A stretch of 64,000 bases of DNA from Petaurus breviceps papuanus (taxonomy: Eukaryota; Chordata; Mammalia; Diprotodontia; Petauridae), in assembly GCA_028583685.1 (NCBI GenBank), contig JAMXIF010001253.1:28282158-28346157 (forward strand), written 5' to 3'. Positions 58,462 through 64,000 of this stretch are shown here, piece after piece. A model generated the notes under the pieces. That model was not told the origin of the DNA. It saw only the letters and a list, made by a program, of their open reading frames with translations, and made no database searches. Numbering within the stretch: position 1 is the stretch's first letter; each line of letters begins with the position of its first letter. The position numbers and the translations under genes are program-made.

Positions 58462-59035
58462 AGAAGCAAGCATTTAATCATTACTTAGTATGTGCAAGAT
58501 CTTGTACTAAATACAAAAAATGAAACAATCTCTGTCTCAAAGAACTTATATTTTATGAGGCTATACACACACACACACACACACCCATATGCATATCCAG
58601 AATCAGTACAAAATAAGTATGAGGCAGTTTGGAAAGGAAGACACTAATAGTATAGCAAATCAGGAAAATCTTCATTTGGAAGGTCGTTCTTCAACTATGT
58701 CTTGAAGATGTTTGATTCTAAGAGACAGAGGTAAGGAGGGAGAGCCTTTCAGGTAGAAGGAAGCACAGAGAAGAGATATGGTGTGTCATGTGGGAGGGGC
58801 AGTAAGAAGGACAATTTGGCTGGAACATTTGAAGGAAGGGAAATAAGATATTAGGAAGCTAAAAGAAATATGTTGGGGTCAGATTGTGAGGAGATTTAAA
58901 AGTCAAGCAGAGGAGTTAATATTTGAGGGATTAGGGAACCATTGAATTTTATTGAGTAGGGGAATACCATGGTCAGAACTGTATTTAAGGAAAACCACTT
59001 TGGCAGCTATATTGAAGATGGATTTGAATGAGGAA
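58462..59035 (-). mobile_element. L2 LINE 3' fragment, antisense
   Basis: GCATTTAATCATTACTTAGT, TCTGTCTCAAAGAACTTATA, GAGAGCCTTTCAGGTAGAAG, TTTTATTGAGTAGGGGAATA and AAACCACTTTGGCAGCTATA follow L2 antisense order. A (CA)n run lies at about 58565-58583. Confidence 0.8.
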
Positions 59036-59059
59036 ACACTAAGAGTACCAGTTAGTTAG

Positions 59060-59310
59060 CTTGATGTCGGAGTTGATAGAATTTTGGACCTGAAGTAAGG
59101 AAAACCCTGAGTTCAAATCCACCTTCAAACATTTGCTAGTTGTGTGACCCTGATCTAATCATTAAACCTCTATTAGTCTCAGTTTCCTCATCTGTATAAT
59201 GGGGGTAATAATAGGGCCTTCCCTCCCTCCCCCTGGGTTGTTGTAAGAATACACTGAAATATTTGTAAAATGCTTTACAACTTTAAAGCACAATAAAAAT
59301 GCTAGTTGTT
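59060..59310 (+). mobile_element. MIR SINE
   Basis: GAGTTCAAATCCACCTTCAA, CATTAAACCTCTATTAGTCT, CAGTTTCCTCATCTGTATAA and a GTAAAATGCTTTACAACTTT tail. Confidence 0.75.
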
Positions 59311-59324
59311 GCTGTCATTGTTAT

Positions 59325-59390
59325 CATCACCACCACCACCACCACCATCACCATCATCACCACCACCACCACCACTACCACCATCAGACT
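59325..59390. repeat. (ACC/ATC)n microsatellite
   Basis: Trinucleotide run of CACCAC and CATCAC units at the tail of the MIR. Confidence 0.95.
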
Positions 59391-59764
59391 ATTATAATCA
59401 GACAGTAATGCAGTCACTATCTAATAATAGGCAGAGTTGCGACTAAAACCCCACTATTCTGAGTTCTAATCTCTTACCTTTTTTTTTTTTATTGTTGAGG
59501 AGGGCCCAATGTATGTTGTGCTGTTAGAAAAGTTTCTTTTTTTCTCTTTTACTCTCAGTGTTCCTTAATTTTTTTAGAGTGCATAGACTTAAATTTTTTT
59601 TTCAGTTCAAAATTCTCTCCTTTGTGCTACTGTCTCCCCTAGCCCATTGAGAAGTCAAGAAAAACAGAACCCATTATAAATATGTATAGTCATGGAGAAC
59701 AAATTTTTACGTTATCCTTGTTCTCCCCAAAATATACAAGATTGAGAGAGAAAGAGAAAAATAA

Positions 59765-59873
59765 TATGCCCAAAAGGCTATCAAATTGTGCATACCCTTT
59801 CACTCAGCAATAATGCTAGTAGGACTATACCCCCAAAGAGATGAAAAAAAGAGGAAAAGAATCCATATGTACA
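59765..59873. repeat. Perfect 109-bp inverted repeat, left arm
   Basis: Begins TATGCCCAAAAGGCTATCAA and ends ATCCATATGTACA. It is the exact reverse complement of 60232-60340 over all 109 bases as read by eye; matching stops abruptly at both ends. Confidence 0.93.
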
Positions 59874-60231
59874 TAGATACACTCTGTATCTATCTGTTTT
59901 CTATATAGAGGTGGATAGCATGTTTCATTGTAACTCCATTGGAATTGTGGTAGGTTATTGTGTTTATCAGTTACTAAATCTTTAAAAGTTGATTATCTTT
60001 ACAAAATGGCTGCTACTATATAGATTGTTCTCCTAGTTCTGTTCACTTCACTTTGCTTCAATTCATGTAAGTCTTCTTAGGGTTTTCTGAAGTCATCTCC
60101 ATCATTTCATATAGCACAATAATATTCCATTGTATTTATAGGTCACAACTTGTTCAGCTATTCTCTAATTGATGGGCATCCCCTCATTTTCCAGTTCTTT
60201 GATACCACAAAAAAGCTGTTGTAAATATTTT

Positions 60232-60340
60232 TGTACATATGGATTCTTTTCCTCTTTTTTTCATCTCTTTGGGGGTATAGTCCTACTAGCATTATTGCTG
60301 AGTGAAAGGGTATGCACAATTTGATAGCCTTTTGGGCATA
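60232..60340. repeat. Perfect 109-bp inverted repeat, right arm
   Basis: Begins TGTACATATGGATTC and ends TTTTGGGCATA. This arm is in the normal L1 order (compare 45.09-45.19 kb), so it is the source and the left arm is the extra copy. Confidence 0.93.
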
Positions 60341-60689
60341 GTTCCAAATTACTTTCCAGAATGGTTGATTAGTTCACAGCTCATCTCTTACTTTTCTGTT
60401 ACACTTTATAAATTTACAAACTCTATGAAAACAAGTAAACTTTAATAAGCAATCTTAACTAATAAAATAGATTATTCTTACAAGTTTTTAAAAGAAAGTC
60501 TAAGTACAAATACTTTCCTTTTTGTCTTAATTATTGTCATTGGTCATAGCCTAATCTAACTCTGTTCATTTGATTAGCAAATTTTTATCTTAAATCTTTG
60601 ATGAGCTTGTTCTTCTATTTAACTTGAATACTTACAAAGTCGGATCTGATCCAGGATTGATCAGTGGCTCCTGGACTTCAGGTTTTTTT

Positions 60690-60968
60690 TTTTGTCTGTC
60701 CTTTGTTTTCATAGAGGACCAGTGATATCACAGGATGATGTCTTGACTTGTGTGTGAAATGTATTTAAGTAAAGTAGAGTTTCACAGTCATCAACCTCAC
60801 TCTTTTTTCCAGTGGCAAGACAAAAGTCAGGATGACTGTTGATAATCTGGGATGCTGCAGATTACTTTGGTATCTTTGGTGGTGGATCAAGCTCTAAGCA
60901 CTTCACAGCACCTGCTTCAGCCACTTTCATGGCTATTGAAACAAATTGTTTTCATCTGCCCATTCTAC
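60690..60968 (-). mobile_element. RTE-related 5' fragment, left of the gap
   Basis: GTCATCAACCTCACTC, AAGCTCTAAGCACTTCACAG, CACCTGCTTCAGCCACTTTC and CATCTGCCCATTCTAC align with 24.68-24.88 kb of the full-length RTE, in the same orientation. Confidence 0.75.
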
Positions 60969-61368
60969 NNNNNNNNNNNNNNNNNNNNNNNNNNNNNNNN
61001 NNNNNNNNNNNNNNNNNNNNNNNNNNNNNNNNNNNNNNNNNNNNNNNNNNNNNNNNNNNNNNNNNNNNNNNNNNNNNNNNNNNNNNNNNNNNNNNNNNNN
61101 NNNNNNNNNNNNNNNNNNNNNNNNNNNNNNNNNNNNNNNNNNNNNNNNNNNNNNNNNNNNNNNNNNNNNNNNNNNNNNNNNNNNNNNNNNNNNNNNNNNN
61201 NNNNNNNNNNNNNNNNNNNNNNNNNNNNNNNNNNNNNNNNNNNNNNNNNNNNNNNNNNNNNNNNNNNNNNNNNNNNNNNNNNNNNNNNNNNNNNNNNNNN
61301 NNNNNNNNNNNNNNNNNNNNNNNNNNNNNNNNNNNNNNNNNNNNNNNNNNNNNNNNNNNNNNNNNNNN
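60969..61368. other. Assembly gap (400 N)
   Basis: A run of exactly 400 N. Frames that cross it are meaningless. Confidence 1.
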
Positions 61369-61386
61369 CTCCGCGCTATCTTGTAC

Positions 61387-61401
61387 ACGCTCTTCCGATC
61401 T
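61387..61401 (+). other. Illumina adapter remnant at the gap edge
   Basis: ACGCTCTTCCGATCT equals the 3' end of the Illumina TruSeq adapter, and the preceding TACAC also fits the adapter with three bases missing. The 61369-61401 stretch shows no match to the sister RTE copy, so it is probably not genomic. Confidence 0.9.
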
Positions 61402-61690
61402 ACAGGGGGGGGGAGGTGTCTTCATTTGTTTGGAGTAGCTATCCCCCTAACTCAGCAATGTGTTTGAGTCCTGTTGGTTACCCTTAACCTGGTTTAATTG
61501 TCTGTGAGCTGGTTTTACTGGGGTGTGGTTGCTGTGCATGCTACAGTTTCTTGGAGCCACAGGTGAGAATTGAGTGAAGGTGACACCAGAGGTGGATGAG
61601 GAGTTCAGAAAAGGACTTGAACTTGGTCACATCAGAAATGCTGGTCCTTCCTGAATACCCAGACACCCTACTTTAAACTACTTTGGTTTT
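61402..61690 (-). mobile_element. RTE-related 5' fragment, right of the gap
   Basis: ATCCCCCTAACTCAGCAATG, TTACCCTTAACCTGGTTTAA, ATGCTACAGTTTCTTGGAGC and AGAAATGCTGGTCCTTCCTG align with 24.92-25.15 kb of the full-length RTE. It continues the left fragment. Confidence 0.75.
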
Positions 61691-61699
61691 AAAAGCCCA

Positions 61700-62290
61700 C
61701 AAAACTTCTTTTACCTGCTGACTATGACTTCACCTTAAGGTAGTGGTTCACAAATCCTTTCATGGTTTGCCATGATGTCCCAGGGAATTTGCATTGAAAA
61801 TTCCCTGATGGTGTTTTAAGCAGTAAGTAATTGTTACAAATATTTTTTTTTTACTATGACAGCAAGCATGGGCAAACTGTTTAGAGCATTATAAGGTGGT
61901 TTCTGCAGCAATTTAAAGCTCATGATTATACACACAATGATTTTGATGTGATTTGATGTGATTACCCCAAAATCTGACTGCTTTTTATTAAGCACATGTT
62001 CTTCAACTGCCACAAGGATTTGACACCTAGTGCAAACCAGTTCTTGAGGAATACTCAGAAGTATGTGTGAATTGTCATTTGTTTTCTGTACATTGCACCA
62101 GATTATTTCCCTTCTTTTATTCTGTAACCCTGTCATATCAGTTGTATAATCGTGTGATCAATTATAGACCATCACAAATATTCTAGAGAGATAAGCCTTA
62201 TATTGTAGAAGATAAATCCCATTGCAGCATTAAGGCGTTTTCTGATTTAAATTTAGTCTCCACTTATGTTACTATCTTCTTTTCTTTTTT
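61700..62290. other. Intronic stretch without recognised feature
   Basis: AT-rich; no repeat or coding signal could be assigned. Confidence 0.4.
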
Positions 62291-62299
62291 TTTTAATGT

Positions 62300-62870
62300 A
62301 TGAAATAAGACAAGCATTCCCATAGCATAGTAGATACAAGTTAAATCCACATAAATCACCAGCATTCCTATATATCACAAATAAAACCCTACAAAAAGAG
62401 AGAGTAAGAGATACTCCATTTAAAATAACTCTAGACAGTATAAAATACCCGGGAGTGCGCCTGACAAAACAAACCCAGGAACTATATGAACAAAATTATA
62501 TATTAAAAAAAAACCTTATACAAATAAAATCAGATTTAAATAATTGGAGAAATGTTCATTGTTCATGGGTAGGCAGGACCAATATAATAAAAATGACAAT
62601 TTTATGTGAGCTAATTTATGTATTTAATTATATTACCATATTTTTTTACTGAATTAGAAAAAATAATAAAATTTATTTGGAAGAACAGAAAGTCAAGAAT
62701 ATCAAAGGAACTATTCTTTATGGTGGATTTTCAAATGAACTGGTTGTCGACACCAGTTAGTCATTCAGTAGAGTTTCTGCAGCTGTATAACAGATATGCC
62801 ACGGACAGAAGGTCATATCTGAAGAGAGTCTTTCCTTACAAAAATTTTTAAAAATACATAAATATTGTTA
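62300..62870 (+). mobile_element. L1 ORF2 fragment, sense
   Basis: The + strand encodes SPAFLYITNKTLQKERVRDT-like text, then VRLTKQTQELYEQNYILKKN, and WRNVHCSWVGRTNIIKM, WKNRKSRISKE, which is the conserved region after the reverse transcriptase core of L1 ORF2. Frameshifts are present near 62.64 and 62.72 kb. It is an internal fragment. Confidence 0.85.
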
Positions 62871-62954
62871 AAATCAAAGCAACATATGCACTTGAACTTT
62901 AATATAGCACGTGTCATTAGTAGAAAAGTAATTCTTTTATAGTGTCATTAGCTA

Positions 62955-63290
62955 TTCATTTCATTGCTTGTATTTGTATCCAGAGTACTTAGTACAGTGC
63001 TGGCATATAATAAATGCTTAAAAATGCTTCTTTTCTTTGCTCCTTCCCTTGGTGATCTCATCAGACCTAATGTGTTCAATTATTATCTTTAGACAGATGA
63101 CTCCCAGATCTATATATCCAGGTCTCATCAATTATCAACTACCTTTTGGATAATTTAAGTTGGCTGTTCCATGGACATCTTAAATTCATTATGTTAGCCG
63201 ATAGACAACAACTGTGCTAAGTGTTAGAGAGATAAAGAAAGGCAAAATCAGAGTTCAGCCCTCAAGGAGCTCATATTCTAATGTTTTCAA
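62955..63290. mobile_element. Mixed L2 fragments (sense tail, sense RT, antisense tail)
   Basis: 62955-63030 is an L2-type 3' tail in sense (GTACTTAGTACAGTGCTGGC). 63040-63195 is L2 RT text in sense (GACAGATGACTCCCAGATCT, the YADD region). 63205-63290 is an antisense L2 tail (TGTGCTAAGTGTTAGAGAGA, CTCAAGGAGCTCATATTCTA). They appear to be separate insertions. Confidence 0.65.
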
Positions 63291-63633
63291 AGTAGAACTC
63301 ATTATTTTCTTTCCTCCAACCCTTTCCTTTTCCCAACTCTTTTATTAGAGTGGAAGGAACTGTCACTGTCCCAGTTGCCCAGATTCTAAACAGGATTTCT
63401 TATTCTTACTCATCCCATATATCTAATCTGTTGTCAAAGGTTGTCATTTCTACCTTCATAACATCTCCCTTTAGTTCCACTTCTCTCCACTTACATAGTG
63501 TACTCTAGTATAGACTCTTTTTACCTCAGGGCTGGATTATTGCAGTAGACTTTTAATTGATCTCCTACCTCAAGTTTCTTCCCAAACCACTAAAATATAG
63601 GTCTGATTATGTCAGCCTTCCTCCTTGCTTCTG
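63291..63633 (+). mobile_element. L2 LINE fragment, sense
   Basis: AGTAGAACTCATTATTTTCT, TATATCTAATCTGTTGTCAA, GCTGGATTATTGCAGTAGAC and GGTCTGATTATGTCAGCC follow L2 order. It resumes after the SINE at about 63837 (CAGAATCAAATATAAAATGC) and runs to the window end. Confidence 0.75.
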
Positions 63634-63647
63634 CTCCCAGCATCTCT

Positions 63648-63822
63648 CTCTCTCTCTTTTTTTTTTTTTAAGCAATTGGGGTTAAGTAACTTGCTCAAGG
63701 TTACACAGCCAGTTTTTTTTTTTTTTTTGTGGGTGGGTGTTAAGTATCTGAGCCTGGAACCAATCCCGGGTCCTCCTGACTCTGGGGCCAGCGCTCTTAC
63801 TCACTGTGCCACCTAGCCACCC
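63648..63822 (-). mobile_element. tRNA-derived SINE monomer
   Basis: Antisense copy with tail AAGCAATTGGGGTTAAGTAA and head GCCACCTAGCCACCCC, flanked by CTCCCAGCATCTCT (63634-63647) and CTCCCAGAATCTCT (63823-63836). It contains an expanded T-run at about 63713-63728 and features of both SINE groups. Confidence 0.9.
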
Positions 63823-63836
63823 CTCCCAGAATCTCT

Positions 63837-64000
63837 TGGGCCCAGGATCCTGGTCTGTCTCCAACAGGAACTGAGGTCAAGGTAGCAGTGGTGCTGGTGT
63901 GACTTGTGGTTCCTTAGTACCCCAGAATCAAATATAAAATGCTCTGTTTGGCTTTTAAAACAATTCTCAACCTGTACCTTTCCTACTTTCTTTATCTGCT
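63837..64000 (+). mobile_element. L2 LINE fragment, right of the SINE, cut by the window end
   Basis: GAATCAAATATAAAATGCTC, TGTTTGGCTTTTAAAA and CAACCTGTACCTTTCCTAC match the L2 stretch at 30.89-30.96 kb. Confidence 0.7.

Larger units (their letters stand above)
59595..60380 (-). mobile_element. L1 3' region with internal inverted duplication
   Basis: Antisense L1 3' UTR runs through AACCCATTATAAATATGTAT, GGTGGATAGCATGTTTCATT, CTCCTAGTTCTGTTCACTTC and TTCCAAATTACTTTCCAGAA. A segment of about 160 bp (roughly 59745-59905) is foreign to this order and holds a perfect reverse copy of 60232-60340. Confidence 0.85.
45771..64000 (+). other. MTMR2: MTMR2 intron 2, partial (continues past the window)
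   Basis: The sequence encoding the exon-3 start (VLRESNKLAEMEEPP) was not found to the right of exon 2, so the intron continues past the end of the window. It contains the candidate alternative exon and many repeats. Stretches with no recognised feature include about 48.35-49.09, 50.6-51.33, 57.7-58.45 and 61.7-62.28 kb. Confidence 0.85.

Noticed and set aside
59325-59390. CACCATCAC-rich run resembling a histidine/threonine-rich coding repeat
   Set aside because: It is a trinucleotide microsatellite at a MIR tail with no surrounding exon signals.
60839-61487. Several long ORFs of mostly unknown residues
   Set aside because: They run through 400 N and adapter sequence and are meaningless.
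63205-63290. Possible inverted L2 pair as another hairpin
   Set aside because: The sense and antisense L2 pieces here come from different parts of L2 and are not complementary to each other.

Overview
The window is nuclear DNA from a marsupial, probably an Australian one. The evidence is the dense set of tRNA-derived SINEs with a 'GGGGCAGCTAGGTGGCGCAGTG'-type head (WSINE/SINE1-like), together with L2, CR1/L3, MIR/CORE-SINEs, RTE/BovB-type LINEs, L1 and half-L1 (HAL1) elements. Subfamily names are from memory and could not be checked. An Illumina adapter beside an N gap shows a short-read assembly.

One host gene is supported: the 5' end of MTMR2 (myotubularin-related protein 2), on the + strand. 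A TATA-less CpG island (about 10.85-11.29 kb) carries the promoter, the 5' UTR (with a 15-codon upstream ORF) and coding exon 1 (11057-11136). Intron 1 is 34.5 kb. Coding exon 2 is 45665-45770. The two exons join in frame to give 62 residues matching the known MTMR2 N-terminus and ending just before the known exon-3 sequence. A 67-bp candidate alternative exon with an early in-frame stop (50529-50595) fits the known MTMR2 splice forms that start translation at a downstream methionine. The rest of the gene lies beyond the right edge.

Layout: 0-10.4 kb is intergenic, with an L1 3' part split by a solitary LTR, an L1/HAL1 3' end with a 5' inversion, and SINEs. 10.4-11.3 kb is the promoter. 11.3-45.6 kb is intron 1, with two dimeric SINEs, a CR1/L3 fragment, a complete-length but decayed RTE LINE (21499-25956, 11-bp target-site duplication), a near full-length L2 (27.96-31.37 kb), antisense L2 pieces and several L1 3' ends. 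45.8-64 kb is intron 2, with an LTR-like fossil, a stack of insertions at 51.9-57.3 kb (old HAL1 hosting a pogo-like DNA transposon, a young HAL1 and a SINE), an L1 fragment with a perfect 109-bp inverted duplication, and a 400-N gap.

No tRNA, rRNA, CRISPR or operon-like feature was seen. Almost all short ORFs are chance frames or translated repeats. The items most worth a second look are the dimeric SINE architecture, the perfect inverted duplication at 59.8/60.2 kb, a 39-bp isolated duplication at 51.33/56.96 kb, the HAL1 stack, the pogo-like element with a residual DNA-binding domain, and the adapter-bearing gap, which a sister copy suggests is largely artefactual.
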